NCBI RefSeq assembly: GCF_900110105.1
Contig: NZ_FOCL01000003.1
Span: forward strand, 496,001 to 560,000
DNA length: 64,000 nt
Direction of reading: 5' to 3'
From: Mucilaginibacter gossypiicola
GTDB lineage: Bacteria > Bacteroidota > Bacteroidia > Sphingobacteriales > Sphingobacteriaceae
Every line of letters starts with the position of its first letter. Position 1 is the first letter of the stretch. A program made the position numbers and the translations under genes. This document shows positions 37,027 through 46,212 of the stretch, in pieces. A model generated the notes under the pieces. The model was given only the letters and a program-made list of their open reading frames with translations. It was not told the DNA's origin and did no database searches.

Positions 37027-37034
37027 CAAAGATA
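37027..37034 (-). promoter_or_regulatory. -7 box for the helicase gene
   Basis: TATCTTTG on the minus strand exactly matches TAnnTTTG, 20 bp before the ATG at 37007. No strong -33 TTTG is seen. Confidence 0.45.
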
Positions 37035-37155
37035 GGGTAAAAATTATTGGGGGCTATTCTTACGCAGGTTTAAGCACCCACGCTTAACTTAAACCGGGAG
37101 CGTGGACGCTCCTATTCATAAGCATTCAAGCGAAGGACGCTTGAACGTGCCCCCC

Positions 37156-37422
37156 TTACTCCGCTACCTGGGCAAAATTATGCTTAATAAACCTTGCAAT
37201 CTTTTTGGCATCCCGATGGCTTAAATTCCCCATACAGGTATATTCCCACTCGTGCATGTTATCATCAAAAACAATATCTCCCAAATCTGCTTCTCCCTCA
37301 CTTAAACTGAATACACCGGTTGCATAAACATGTGTACCGGGTATAAGCTGGTGTACCGCTTCAATGCTGATCCGGCGTATACCATCTTCGGTATCCAGAT
37401 CAAAAATCACCGACTTTTCCAT
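37156..37422 (-). CDS. Small protein of unknown function
   Basis: An 88-residue soluble protein: MEKSVIFDLDTEDGIRR start, an acidic middle (GEADLGDIVFDDNMHEWEYT) and a basic C-terminal helix (DAKKIARFIKHN). No signal peptide, membrane segment or known motif is recognised. Codon use matches its neighbours. It lies 59 bp downstream of the pseudouridine synthase gene on the same strand. Confidence 0.65.
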   Translation of the reverse strand: MEKSVIFDLDTEDGIRRISIEAVHQLIPGTHVYATGVFSLSEGEADLGDIVFDDNMHEWEYTCMGNLSHRDAKKIARFIKHNFAQVAE

Positions 37423-37481
37423 GTATTTAACTACAATATTAAACCGGTTTTGTTTAAATAATTGCTTAAAGATTAAAGCAA

Positions 37482-38165
37482 TTACCAGCCCATAATTTCC
37501 ATTACCCTGCTAAATTCGGGTTGAAGTGTAGCTTCTATTCTTATCTCCTCGTTTGTTACAGGGTGCTTAAAACTCAACTGCGAAGCATGAAGCAGCATGG
37601 TGGTCATTTCCCACTGTTCTAAAAACAGCTTGTTTTGTTTGTTACAGCCATGGGTACGGTCGCCGATAATGGGATGAAAAATGTGGCTCAGGTGTTTGCG
37701 CAATTGGTGCATGCGCCCGGTAGTGGGCACGGCTTCCACTAATGAGTATCGTGAAGTGGGATGCTTGCCGAAGGCAATATCAAGCTCGGCCCTATTTAAG
37801 GTTGTATAGCTTGTGAATGCATCCTGTAGCGTGCCGTTTTCCTTGCGAAGCGGATAGTCTATATCCTCTGTATCTGGCGTATGACCGCGAACTATGGCCA
37901 GGTATTTTTTGCTTACCTGGTTTTCCATAAATGCCTTTTGCATAGCAATTTCAACTTCTTTATTAAAAGCAAAAAGAAGGATGCCGCCGGTTTTCCGGTC
38001 AATACGGTGAACAGGATTAACCTTCATACCAATTTGATCACGAAGTAATTGCAGGGCAAATTCTGAAGCATCAGCCGCTATGGGCGAACGGTGCACCAGC
38101 AAGCCATGCGGCTTATTGATGGCAATGAGGTGTTCATCGCGGTATATGATCTCTAACATCGGCAT
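37482..38165 (-). CDS. RluA-family pseudouridine synthase, TruC-like
   Basis: A 227-residue RNA-modifying enzyme converting a specific uridine to pseudouridine. The catalytic loop is HRIDRKTGGILLFA (Asp near residue 56), preceded by NKPHGLLVHRS and followed by VPTTGRMHQLRKHLSHI. There is no S4 domain, and the length fits TruC, which modifies U65 of tRNA-Ile and tRNA-Asp in E. coli; RluA/RluE-type alternatives are less likely. Start may be the ATG at 38165 or two codons inside at 38159. Confidence 0.85.
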   Translation of the reverse strand: MPMLEIIYRDEHLIAINKPHGLLVHRSPIAADASEFALQLLRDQIGMKVNPVHRIDRKTGGILLFAFNKEVEIAMQKAFMENQVSKKYLAIVRGHTPDTEDIDYPLRKENGTLQDAFTSYTTLNRAELDIAFGKHPTSRYSLVEAVPTTGRMHQLRKHLSHIFHPIIGDRTHGCNKQNKLFLEQWEMTTMLLHASQLSFKHPVTNEEIRIEATLQPEFSRVMEIMGW

Positions 38166-38223
38166 AATTACAAGACCGCGAATTTACGGCAGCATTTTGG
38201 ATTTATTTCTAAAATCTTTCCTT

Positions 38224-38304
38224 TGTAGAGACGCATCACATGCGTCTCCAACATACAATTGCAGCCATTTATTTTTAGGGAGACGCATGTGATGCGTATC
38301 TACA
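38224..38304. repeat. 26-bp near-perfect inverted repeat (GAGACGCAT...ATGCGTCTC type)
   Basis: Arms at 38224-38249 and 38279-38304 match with one mismatch, and each arm is itself a palindrome (GAGACGCAT-CAC-ATGCGTCTC). It is a known type of dispersed element and sits between divergent genes. Confidence 0.7.
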
Positions 38305-38423
38305 TTGAAGTATCGGACAAAATCTTTTTAAACCACTTTTAAAAGTCTATCGGTGTAAAAAAATAATTTTAAATAGTATTGCTTTTCCTATCTTTAGTTC
38401 AAACCTAAAATACAGTTAAACTA

Positions 38424-39572
38424 ATGGCTACCACAGCAAACCAGGCAAGTGCCAAACAGGCCGACGATATTAATGCCGCTCCTACCCGTTTACTTTCATT
38501 AGATGCCCTGCGTGGCTTTGATATGTTTTGGATTATGGGTGGCGAGGAGATTTTTCACGGCATGGCCAAAGCTACCGGTTCACCTTTTTGGGGCGCAATA
38601 GCCAACCAGTTCACCCATCCAGATTGGAATGGTTTTCACCTGTATGACCTTATTTTTCCGCTATTCCTGTTCATGGCCGGTGTATCAACGCCATTTTCTG
38701 TAGGGCGCGAGCTCGAGAAGGGTAAAACCCGCCAGCAGTTATTGCTCCGGGTTATAAAAAGAGCATTTATTTTGGTGCTGCTGGGCCTTGTTGTTAACAA
38801 CGGAATAAAAATTATGCCTATTGCCGAAATCAGGTTCCCGAGTGTACTCGGTCGCATAGGTATTGCTTATATGTTTGCCAACATTATTTATCTGTATAGT
38901 AAGGAACGCTGGCAAATGTTTTGGTTTTGCTTTTTCATCATTGGCTACTGGTTATTGCTTAAATTTACTTCAGCCCCTGGTTTCCCAATGGGCGACCTAA
39001 CCATGAAGGGCAATTTCGCTTCATACGTTGACCGCAGCATATTACCGGGCCGTTTGTATTTAGGTATCCACGACCCCGAAGGGCTCTTTTCAACTATTCC
39101 AGCTATCAGCACCGGCATATTAGGTATACTTACCGGCATATTGCTTAAAAAAGGCGGCGTTACACAAATGCGTAAGGTAACTACAATGGCTGTTGTTGGT
39201 GTAATATTCCTGATCCTCGCCCAGATCTGGAACCTTGATTTCCCGATCAATAAAAACCTGTGGACAAGCTCATTTGTGCTGCACGTAGGCGGGTTAAGCT
39301 TGTTACTGATGGCGCTGTTTTACTATATTATTGATGTAAAAGGATACAAGAAATGGGCCTTCTATTTCAGGGTGATAGGAATGAATTCCATCCTGATTTA
39401 TATATCCGGTCACTTTATTAAATGGGATTACACTACCGAAGGCTTCTTCGGGTGGATAGGCCAGTTAGTTGGAAATCCGTACAATATTGTGGTAATGGCT
39501 ATTTGCTACGTGATGGTGAAATGGCTGTTTTTGTATTACTTGTATACTAAGAAGACATTCCTAAGAGTATAA
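38424..39572 (+). CDS. DUF5009/NagX-like membrane protein of the heparan-glucosaminide acetyltransferase family
   Basis: A 382-residue polytopic membrane protein with about ten helices. The N-terminal signature LSLDALRGFDMFWIMGG (residues 24-40) and LYDLIFPLFLFMAGVS are typical of COG4299. Relatives include the lysosomal HGSNAT, which moves acetyl groups across a membrane onto glucosamine ends; the bacterial members are linked to amino-sugar use. The substrate here is unknown, and no amino-sugar genes are adjacent. Confidence 0.85.
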   Translation: MATTANQASAKQADDINAAPTRLLSLDALRGFDMFWIMGGEEIFHGMAKATGSPFWGAIANQFTHPDWNGFHLYDLIFPLFLFMAGVSTPFSVGRELEKGKTRQQLLLRVIKRAFILVLLGLVVNNGIKIMPIAEIRFPSVLGRIGIAYMFANIIYLYSKERWQMFWFCFFIIGYWLLLKFTSAPGFPMGDLTMKGNFASYVDRSILPGRLYLGIHDPEGLFSTIPAISTGILGILTGILLKKGGVTQMRKVTTMAVVGVIFLILAQIWNLDFPINKNLWTSSFVLHVGGLSLLLMALFYYIIDVKGYKKWAFYFRVIGMNSILIYISGHFIKWDYTTEGFFGWIGQLVGNPYNIVVMAICYVMVKWLFLYYLYTKKTFLRV

Positions 39573-39576
39573 AGGA

Positions 39577-39700
39577 ACCATGATTTACAGGATTTTAGGA
39601 TGACCATGAATTAAAAGTATCAAGGCTATCCTAAAATCCAGCAAATCATAGTTTAAATATCATGGCATCCTTTAATCCTATAAATCAAGGTTATGTTTGT
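39577..39700. repeat. Dispersed inverted sequence in a convergent gap
   Basis: AACCATGATTTACAGGATTTTAGGATG (in part) is mirrored by ATCCTAAAATCCAGCAAATCAT, and AATCCTATAAATCAAGGTTATG follows. The same words occur around 14935-15204. It lies between DUF5009 and rlmF, reaching into the rlmF 3' end. Confidence 0.5.
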
Positions 39701-40646
39701 TCCATGCCTGTTGTTCAACGGGTGTTAAATAAGTCCAGGCCATAATACGGCTTACTTTCTGGCCTTGCGACATGTTGATGGTTTGCACATCTTTTACGCC
39801 TTCTTTTTGAAGGGCATTGTATAAGATCCTGAGGTTCTCTTTTTTAGATACCAGCGTTGTGAACCATAAAACCTGTTTCTCAAATGGTTTACTTTGTGCA
39901 GCCATCAACTTCAGGAAAGCCGCCTCGCCGCCGGGATACCAAAGCTCGGTGTTTTGACCACCGAAATTCAATATTGGTTGTTTATCTTTCCTTAAACCCA
40001 GGTTATCCCATTTACGGGCCGAACCGGCAGCAGCCTCTTTGGCCGAAGCGTGGAACGGCGGGTTACAGAGGGTAAGGTCAAATAACTCGCCGGGCTTGAT
40101 GATGCCTTTAAAGATATCCGCCTTTTTGCTTTGCTGCCTTAACTCAACGGCAACCTTTAAATGGCTGTTTTGCTCCACAATGCTTTGTGCCGATGCCATT
40201 GCCTCCAGGTCGAGCTCGGAGCCAACAAAGTTCCAGCCATACTCTTTAAAACCCACTATAGGGTAAACAAGGTTAGCCCCTGTTCCGATATCAAGCACGC
40301 GCACCTTGCGGCCTTTACGCACAACACCATCATTAACAGAAGCAAGCAAATCAGCCGCGTAGTGGATATAATCGGCACGTCCCGGAATAGGCGGACATAA
40401 AAACCCTTCGGGGATATCCCAATGGTTGACGCTATAATAATGTTGCAGCAATGCCTTGTTAAGCGTTTTTACAGCCTCCGGATTGGCAAAGTTGATGGTA
40501 AAATTATCGTATTCATTGGTACGCACAAATTGCCTTAAGGCTGGCGTGGTTTTTATCAATGCCTTAAAATCATACCCTTCGCGATGTTTATTGCGCGGGT
40601 GCATATTGGTCTTAGCCTCAGGCTGATTGGGTTCTTGTGCTGACAA
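39678..40646 (-). CDS. rlmF: 23S rRNA (adenine-1618-N6)-methyltransferase
   Basis: A 322-residue SAM-dependent methyltransferase modifying A1618 of 23S rRNA. Marks: MHPRNKHREGYDF near residue 15, the SAM site LDIGTGANLVYPI (about residue 118), catalytic LCNPPFHAS (about residue 210, NPPF), and GGQNTELWYPGGE. The length matches the E. coli enzyme (YbiN). The MazG-like gene is 22 bp upstream and probably cotranscribed. Confidence 0.92.
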   Translation of the reverse strand: MSAQEPNQPEAKTNMHPRNKHREGYDFKALIKTTPALRQFVRTNEYDNFTINFANPEAVKTLNKALLQHYYSVNHWDIPEGFLCPPIPGRADYIHYAADLLASVNDGVVRKGRKVRVLDIGTGANLVYPIVGFKEYGWNFVGSELDLEAMASAQSIVEQNSHLKVAVELRQQSKKADIFKGIIKPGELFDLTLCNPPFHASAKEAAAGSARKWDNLGLRKDKQPILNFGGQNTELWYPGGEAAFLKLMAAQSKPFEKQVLWFTTLVSKKENLRILYNALQKEGVKDVQTINMSQGQKVSRIMAWTYLTPVEQQAWNKHNLDL

Positions 40647-40668
40647 TGGTAAAGTGGTTTAATATTAA

Positions 40669-41139
40669 TTAACCTACAATCGTTTTCAGATCGGCAGGCG
40701 AATAGTTGATAGATTTCAATGTTTTATGATCAGAAGTGCGGTACACCAGGTACAAACCATCTATCTCTTTATAATATGCATCTGTATTGGCAGTAGCTTT
40801 ATAATGTTCGATGGTTTTTTCGGCCTCCTCAACTGTCTTACAAGCCTTACTCATATTTGAGCGGTGTACCTCATCAAACAGCTCTTTAAATTTTGAGCCT
40901 AAACCAAATTCAAGCACAGCACCCGACAATACATACTGCAGGTCACAAAGAGCATCGGCTACTTCAACCATATTATTATCGTTAACAGCCTGCTGCAGTT
41001 CTTTTAACTCTTCTGCAATAAGTTCAATACGCAAATCGCAGCGTGCTTTTGAAGGCATTGCAGGTTTTTCAACAATTGGATGCTTAAAAGTGGTATGAAA
41101 TTCGGCTACCTGAGTTAATGCGCTTAAATCTTTGATCAT
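40669..41139 (-). CDS. MazG-like nucleoside triphosphate pyrophosphohydrolase
   Basis: A 156-residue all-alpha NTP pyrophosphatase of the MazG/HisE-like superfamily. The metal-binding signature is RIELIAEELKELQQAV (EExxE, about residues 38-48), followed by EVADALCDLQYV (ExxD, about residues 62-66). It resembles phage and bacterial 'phosphoribosyl-ATP pyrophosphohydrolase-like' proteins but lies outside any his operon. It likely hydrolyses (d)NTPs in house-cleaning; the substrate is unknown. Confidence 0.83.
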   Translation of the reverse strand: MIKDLSALTQVAEFHTTFKHPIVEKPAMPSKARCDLRIELIAEELKELQQAVNDNNMVEVADALCDLQYVLSGAVLEFGLGSKFKELFDEVHRSNMSKACKTVEEAEKTIEHYKATANTDAYYKEIDGLYLVYRTSDHKTLKSINYSPADLKTIVG

Positions 41140-41349
41140 GTTGTTTTAGGGCGATAAATAAACGGTAAAGTTATAAATTAAACTAAAAGGCTTTCAAAAA
41201 TTAATGTAAGCTATATAAAATACAATGTTATAAATCATAAAATAAATAAGCACGCGCTAATTAATAACACTGATTATCAGTTTATAAAAACTTAACATAT
41301 CCAACATTTGTTAACATAAACATAATATTAAAAACACACTATATTAACC

Positions 41350-41357
41350 TAACTTTG
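41350..41357 (+). promoter_or_regulatory. -7 box for the histone-H1-like gene
   Basis: TAACTTTG exactly matches TAnnTTTG, about 46 bp before the ATG at 41404, in an AT-rich intergenic stretch. Confidence 0.45.
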
Positions 41358-41403
41358 CATCGCGAAAGAAAAAACCCCGCTTCAATTGATTTAATCCATT
41401 CAC

Positions 41404-41721
41404 ATGAAAAACATAAAAGATAAGGCCGCTACCAAACAAGCCCGCAAAGCTCTTAAAAAACAATTAAAAGAAAAATTAGTAGTTCAGATTGAAGCCCTGG
41501 TGAGTGAATTTGGCCCTGACATCAGCAAAGCAAAGAAAGCTATTGACAAAGCCGCTAAAAACCTGGCAAAAACATTAGCAGTTAAATTAAGCCCCGTAGT
41601 ACACGCCGCTCCTGCTGAACCGAAAGTTAAAAAAGAGAAAAAAGCAGCCGAAGCAGCTGCCCCTGAAAAGGTAAAAGTGAGCAAAAAAGCTAAAATTGCC
41701 GAAACTGAAAAAGCCTTATAA
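41404..41721 (+). CDS. Lys/Ala-rich basic protein, histone-H1-like
   Basis: A 105-residue protein with a helical N-terminal half (about residues 1-65, many Lys/Ala, IEALVSEFGPDISKAKKAIDKAAK) and an unstructured tail of KKEKK, AAEAAAPEK and SKKAK. Composition recalls eukaryotic H1 tails and bacterial Hc1-like or AlgP-like nucleoid proteins. DNA binding is inferred from charge only. It stands alone with its own promoter and a strong terminator. Confidence 0.65.
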   Translation: MKNIKDKAATKQARKALKKQLKEKLVVQIEALVSEFGPDISKAKKAIDKAAKNLAKTLAVKLSPVVHAAPAEPKVKKEKKAAEAAAPEKVKVSKKAKIAETEKAL

Positions 41722-41771
41722 TTAAAAACCTTCGTCTAAAAAACGACATTTAGTTTATTTTTTAAATCCAT

Positions 41772-41816
41772 AAAAGCCAATTATTAAAGATATAAACGCT
41801 TTAATAATTGGCTTTT
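41772..41816 (+). terminator. 18-bp perfect-stem terminator
   Basis: Arms at 41772-41789 (AAAAGCCAATTATTAAAG) and 41799-41816 are perfect complements, with six Ts at the end. It follows the H1-like gene by 50 bp. Confidence 0.85.
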
Positions 41817-41999
41817 TTAGTTTAATTTAAAATACACATAAAAAAACCCATAAAACGAAACAATATTTCATATAAAAATCAAAAAACATAATTTTAAAAT
41901 AGAAAAATCCCAATAAAACATAGTAAATATTGATAATAGTTTAATAATTATTAACTTACATTAAATTAACAGCATCAATAAAGCTTTACCAACCGTTTT

Positions 42000-44774
42000 A
42001 TGAAGAAATTTTTACCACTTACCTTTATTTTGCTAACCATGTCATCCCTCCTGGCATTAGCACAAAAGAAAACTATTACCGGAACCGTTACCGATGCTGC
42101 AAACAGTGCTCCCATGCCCGGCGTATCGGTACATATTAAAGGGAGTAACTTAGGCACCAGCACCAACGCAAAAGGGGCGTATAGCATTTCGGCGGCAGCT
42201 ACCGATGAATTGGTGATAAGTTACACAGGCTATAAAACACTTACCGTAGGTATTAACGGGCGCAGTAAAATTGATGTTACCATGGTAGGTGATGTGGCCC
42301 AACTAAACGAAGTGGTATTAATAGGTACACGCTCGGCAGGACGTGTAAAGCTGGAAACAGCTGTTCCGGTTGATATTGTTAATGTAGGCAAAGCAGCTTC
42401 TGTAACCGGGCGAATGGATATTACCGACATTCTTAATTATTCGGCCCCTTCCTTTAATTATAATAAACAATCCGGCTCTGATGGTGCCGACCACGTTGAA
42501 TTGGGTACATTACGCGGCCTGGGGCCAGATCAAACATTGGTTTTGGTAAATGGCAAACGCCGTCACTCCACAGCGTTCGTTTCGGTATTTGGTACACGTG
42601 GGCGCGGTAATTCGGGTGTCGATCTGAGCTCTATCCCAACCGCCTCTATCGACAGGATCGAGATCCTTCGTGACGGCGCTTCGGCCCAATACGGTTCTGA
42701 TGCTATAGCGGGTGTTATCAACCTTGTGCTAAAGAAAACCACCGGTGTATTTAACGCAAATGTTGGCTACTCCGGTTACTACGATCCTGCCTTTAACAGC
42801 GGCAAAAGCGTTGTCGCCTCGCAATATCCGCATGGAGGCGCCATAGATGGCAACGGCATTACTATTGACGCCAACTATGGTTTAGCCCTCGGTAAAAATG
42901 GCGGTTTCATTAATTTCACAGGCGATTATGCTAAAAACGGCAAAACCTTCCGCCAAACGCATGATACCACCACTTCAAACCCTAAAGCGCTTCCTATAAA
43001 CCCTTACAGGCGGGCCAACGGCGATGGGTCGGCCGAGAGCGGTACTTTCTTCTTCAATCATGAGTCGCCGCTTGCCGGCACCCGCACAACTTTGTACAGT
43101 TTTGGAGGTTACAGTTACAAGGCATCTGACGATTATGCTTTTACCCGTAATTTCTCCGGCAGACCAGAAAGGTTCCCCACCGATAACAGCGGCAACATAA
43201 TTCCCGTTAGCGGCATTATTTTTAATACTCCCGACGGCGAATCTTATTATAACCCCATTATCCGAACACACAACACCGATATCGCGGTTGCGGTAGGTGC
43301 CAAAGGCACTTTAGGTGATGCATGGGACTGGGATCTGAGCAACAACATAGGCAATAACAAATTCCACTTTTTTGGTTATAAAACATTTAATGCCTCATTA
43401 GGAGCCGACAAAACCAATTTTGATGATGGCGGATCAGAGTTTTTACAGAACACAAGCAACCTAAACATCAACAAGCATTTCGGCAATGTAATGCAGGGGC
43501 TTAACCTTGGTTTCGGTGGTGAATATCGTTACGAGCGCTACAAGATCTTTTCGGGCGAGGAGGCTTCGTATAAGAACTATGACCCAACCGGGGTAAAAGC
43601 AGCCGGCGCGCAGGGCTTCCCTGGTTATCAACCCAGCGACGCGGTAAGTGCCCATCGCTCGGTTGAAGGCGTGTACGTTGACCTTGAAGGCGACATCACC
43701 AAACAATGGCTGGTTGATTTTGCCAACCGGTACGAGCATTACAGCGATTTTGGCTCAAACTTTAATACTAAACTGGCCACGCGCTATAAAATCACCGATA
43801 ATTTTAATATCCGCGGCTCGTTGGGAACAGGTTTCCGTGCGCCATCGTTACAACAGATCAATTATAGTTCAACTTTTACCAACGTACAGGGAACAGTAAT
43901 ATCCGAAGTTAAGATAGCGCCAAACTACAGCCCTATCACTAAGGCGGCAGGCATCCCTAACCTTAAGCAGGAAAAATCAAAAAATGCAGGACTGGGCTTT
44001 ACCTTTAAACCAGTGCCGGAATTAAGCTTTACTGTTGATGGTTATTATATCAAAGTTACCGACCGCGTAGTGCTTTCGGGCCAGTTCAGTGCCGATGACG
44101 CTACACTTGACCCTACATTTACCAATGCCTTAAAAAATCTGCATGTAAGCTCCGCCCAGTTTTTTGCCAATGCTGTAAATACAACCAATAAAGGTTTAGA
44201 CGTAGTTATCGACTATAACAAAACCATTGGTGCTAACAGGTTCAGGGTGCTGTTTACAGGCAATTTCCAAACCATGAAAATTGACAAGGTAAATTACCCG
44301 CCCATACTTGGAACCACAGCCGCTCTGCGCGAAACCTTCCTGAGCGAACGTGAAAAGAAATTTATCCTGGCATCGGCCCCGCCACAAAAGCTCAGTCTGA
44401 ACCCTGAGTTCAGCCATAAAAACTTTACGGTAGGTACTCGTTTTACCTACTTTGGTAAAGTTGTAATTGACGGCTACGGCGATGGTACAACCCTTACACC
44501 TACTGTGCCTACCGATGATGGCTCGGCACAACTACCCGACCAGTACATTTATAGCGGGAAGGTTGTAAGCGACCTGTATTTTGCTTATAGAGTGGCCAAA
44601 TCTGTTCGTTTATCTATCGGTGCCGACAACATTTTCAATGTACACCCCGATCTTGCTTATGTAAAAGGGGCAAAAGGCTACGCCTTCAACAACGAACCAT
44701 CGGGCCCGTTTGATGCCGTGCAAATGGGACAAAACGGCCGCCGCTTTTTCGCGAGGGTAGGCTTTACATTTTAA
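42000..44774 (+). CDS. TonB-dependent outer-membrane receptor
   Basis: A 924-residue receptor importing an unknown ligand across the outer membrane with TonB energy. Signal peptide (to LLALAQ, about residue 21), carboxypeptidase-regulatory-like domain (about 23-100, ITGTVTDAANSAPMPGVSVHIKG), plug (about 125-235, with RDGASAQYGSDAIAGVINLVLK), and a barrel ending RRFFARVGFTF. It is not SusC-type in layout and no SusD gene follows, so a metal chelate or other small ligand is as likely as a glycan. It is a single-gene unit bounded by terminators. Confidence 0.9.
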   Translation: MKKFLPLTFILLTMSSLLALAQKKTITGTVTDAANSAPMPGVSVHIKGSNLGTSTNAKGAYSISAAATDELVISYTGYKTLTVGINGRSKIDVTMVGDVAQLNEVVLIGTRSAGRVKLETAVPVDIVNVGKAASVTGRMDITDILNYSAPSFNYNKQSGSDGADHVELGTLRGLGPDQTLVLVNGKRRHSTAFVSVFGTRGRGNSGVDLSSIPTASIDRIEILRDGASAQYGSDAIAGVINLVLKKTTGVFNANVGYSGYYDPAFNSGKSVVASQYPHGGAIDGNGITIDANYGLALGKNGGFINFTGDYAKNGKTFRQTHDTTTSNPKALPINPYRRANGDGSAESGTFFFNHESPLAGTRTTLYSFGGYSYKASDDYAFTRNFSGRPERFPTDNSGNIIPVSGIIFNTPDGESYYNPIIRTHNTDIAVAVGAKGTLGDAWDWDLSNNIGNNKFHFFGYKTFNASLGADKTNFDDGGSEFLQNTSNLNINKHFGNVMQGLNLGFGGEYRYERYKIFSGEEASYKNYDPTGVKAAGAQGFPGYQPSDAVSAHRSVEGVYVDLEGDITKQWLVDFANRYEHYSDFGSNFNTKLATRYKITDNFNIRGSLGTGFRAPSLQQINYSSTFTNVQGTVISEVKIAPNYSPITKAAGIPNLKQEKSKNAGLGFTFKPVPELSFTVDGYYIKVTDRVVLSGQFSADDATLDPTFTNALKNLHVSSAQFFANAVNTTNKGLDVVIDYNKTIGANRFRVLFTGNFQTMKIDKVNYPPILGTTAALRETFLSEREKKFILASAPPQKLSLNPEFSHKNFTVGTRFTYFGKVVIDGYGDGTTLTPTVPTDDGSAQLPDQYIYSGKVVSDLYFAYRVAKSVRLSIGADNIFNVHPDLAYVKGAKGYAFNNEPSGPFDAVQMGQNGRRFFARVGFTF

Positions 44775-44803
44775 ACTATTAACTAACGGATTTTATAGCT
44801 TAA

Positions 44804-44834
44804 GCTGCCCCGATTTTGCGGGGCGGCCTTTTTT
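44804..44834 (+). terminator. Terminator after the TonB receptor gene
   Basis: GCTGCCCCG (44804-44812) and CGGGGCGGC (44819-44827) pair with one wobble, followed by a run of Ts. Confidence 0.85.
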
Positions 44835-44978
44835 ATTTTAGGGATAATCTATAAATATGAAAAGCATTGTAACTTTATCCGCCAATAAAACTCTAAACTT
44901 GCAAACTGTTAAAACATGTTAAACAAGCGCAAATTTTAAGTTTTCCAACTTCTTTAACATAGCATTGCAAATAAAACA

Positions 44979-45566
44979 ATGCCTGCACGAAATCCGCATA
45001 TGCCCCATACCGACGAGCAGTTGTTGCAACTGATGGCCCGCGATAACCGCGATGCCTTTACCGAGCTGTATAACAGGTATTGGGATAAAACCTTTGCGGT
45101 AGCTTACCATCGTTTGGATGATGAGCACGAGGCCGAAGAAGTGGTTCAGGAAGTGTTTTTAAGTATCTGGCAACGCCGGGCAAGCCTTAAATTAACTCAT
45201 ACCGTAGCTACCTACCTATCGGTGGCAGTCAAATACAAGGTAATCAACCATCTTGATCGTCAGTACAGGAAACAGCAGCATTTGGATGAGCTTGCTTTTA
45301 CCTCAACCCAAACAGAGGATAGCACTATTCAATGGCTGGAGGAAAAAGAATTACGCGAACGGCTTGATCACAGCATCAGCCAGCTGCCCGAAAAGTGCCG
45401 GATTGTATTCCTGCTCAGCCGCGATGACAATAAAACCTATGCAGAAATTGCTGCTGAACTGGGCATCTCACAAAAAACTGTTGAAGCACATATGTCAAAG
45501 GCTTTAGGTTCGCTCAGGCAGTCGCTTGGTGTTTCCTTACCGGTGCTAATTTTACTTCTTAGTTAA
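44979..45566 (+). CDS. ECF-type RNA polymerase sigma factor
   Basis: A 195-residue sigma-70-family factor. Region 2 spans AFTELYNRYWDKTFAVAYHR to EEVVQEVFLSIWQ (about residues 28-70), and region 4 spans LPEKCRIVFLLSRDDNKTYAEIAAELGISQKTVEAHM (about 140-177). The C-terminus is hydrophobic. In Bacteroidota such factors are held by a FecR-type anti-sigma and activate a neighbouring TonB receptor gene. Here the matching fecR lies 4.4 kb away, beyond two opposite-strand genes. The first ATG is used; an ATG at 45000 is possible. Confidence 0.9.
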   Translation: MPARNPHMPHTDEQLLQLMARDNRDAFTELYNRYWDKTFAVAYHRLDDEHEAEEVVQEVFLSIWQRRASLKLTHTVATYLSVAVKYKVINHLDRQYRKQQHLDELAFTSTQTEDSTIQWLEEKELRERLDHSISQLPEKCRIVFLLSRDDNKTYAEIAAELGISQKTVEAHMSKALGSLRQSLGVSLPVLILLLS

Positions 45567-45574
45567 CGCACACT

Positions 45575-46129
45575 TCAATTTTTAACATAGTGAAGCGCAA
45601 TACACCCTGATTCTAAAACTTTTGATTCTATTAGCTTTAAACTTAAATTCTCTTTCAGACCGGCAGCTTCCAGCAGACCTCTCCCCTCGCCTACAATTAC
45701 AGGATGTATTACATAGTGGAACTCATCAACCAGGCCAAGTTCAATAAGCTGCAAAGGTAGATTTACACCTCCTATCGAAATATTGCCACCCGGTTGCTGT
45801 TTTAATTTTCGGATCTCATCGCCAAGGTTTGCGTGGGTAATCGTTGTATTTCTATCGTCAGCAATGGTTAATGTCCGCGAAAAAACAAGTTTTTGAATAC
45901 TATCAAATGCCTGTGCAAATTCCCTTTCTTCTTTGGTTGAGTTAGGATTCTTTGCAGCATCGGGCCAATAAGGAACCATAAGTTCGTAGGTTTTACGCCC
46001 GTATACAATCAGGTCTACACCATCCATAAGCCGGGTAAAATACTCTAATATATCCTTGCCCCCTCCAAATTTGGTATGGTCGCAGCATCCGTCTAAGCTC
46101 AGGTTAATACCGTAGATTACTTTTCTCAT
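45575..46129 (-). CDS. Dihydrofolate reductase-family (RibD C-terminal-like) protein
   Basis: A 184-residue NADPH-fold protein: MRKVIYGINLSLDGCCDHTKFGG at the start, YGRKTYELMVPYWPD, and GGVNLPLQLIELGLVDEFHYVIHPVIVGEG (shown in parts). This COG0262 group resembles both DHFR and the RibD reductase domain but its physiological reaction is mostly unknown. Its stop is only 8 bp from the sigma-factor stop, a tight convergent junction without the palindromes seen at other convergent junctions. Confidence 0.82.
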   Translation of the reverse strand: MRKVIYGINLSLDGCCDHTKFGGGKDILEYFTRLMDGVDLIVYGRKTYELMVPYWPDAAKNPNSTKEEREFAQAFDSIQKLVFSRTLTIADDRNTTITHANLGDEIRKLKQQPGGNISIGGVNLPLQLIELGLVDEFHYVIHPVIVGEGRGLLEAAGLKENLSLKLIESKVLESGCIALHYVKN

Positions 46130-46212
46130 TTGATCAGGTTTTAGTTAGGTTGTCCTAAAAATAAGTATTTCCGGGTTGATACGGCTACTTCGTGTTATTT
46201 CTATTACTTACC

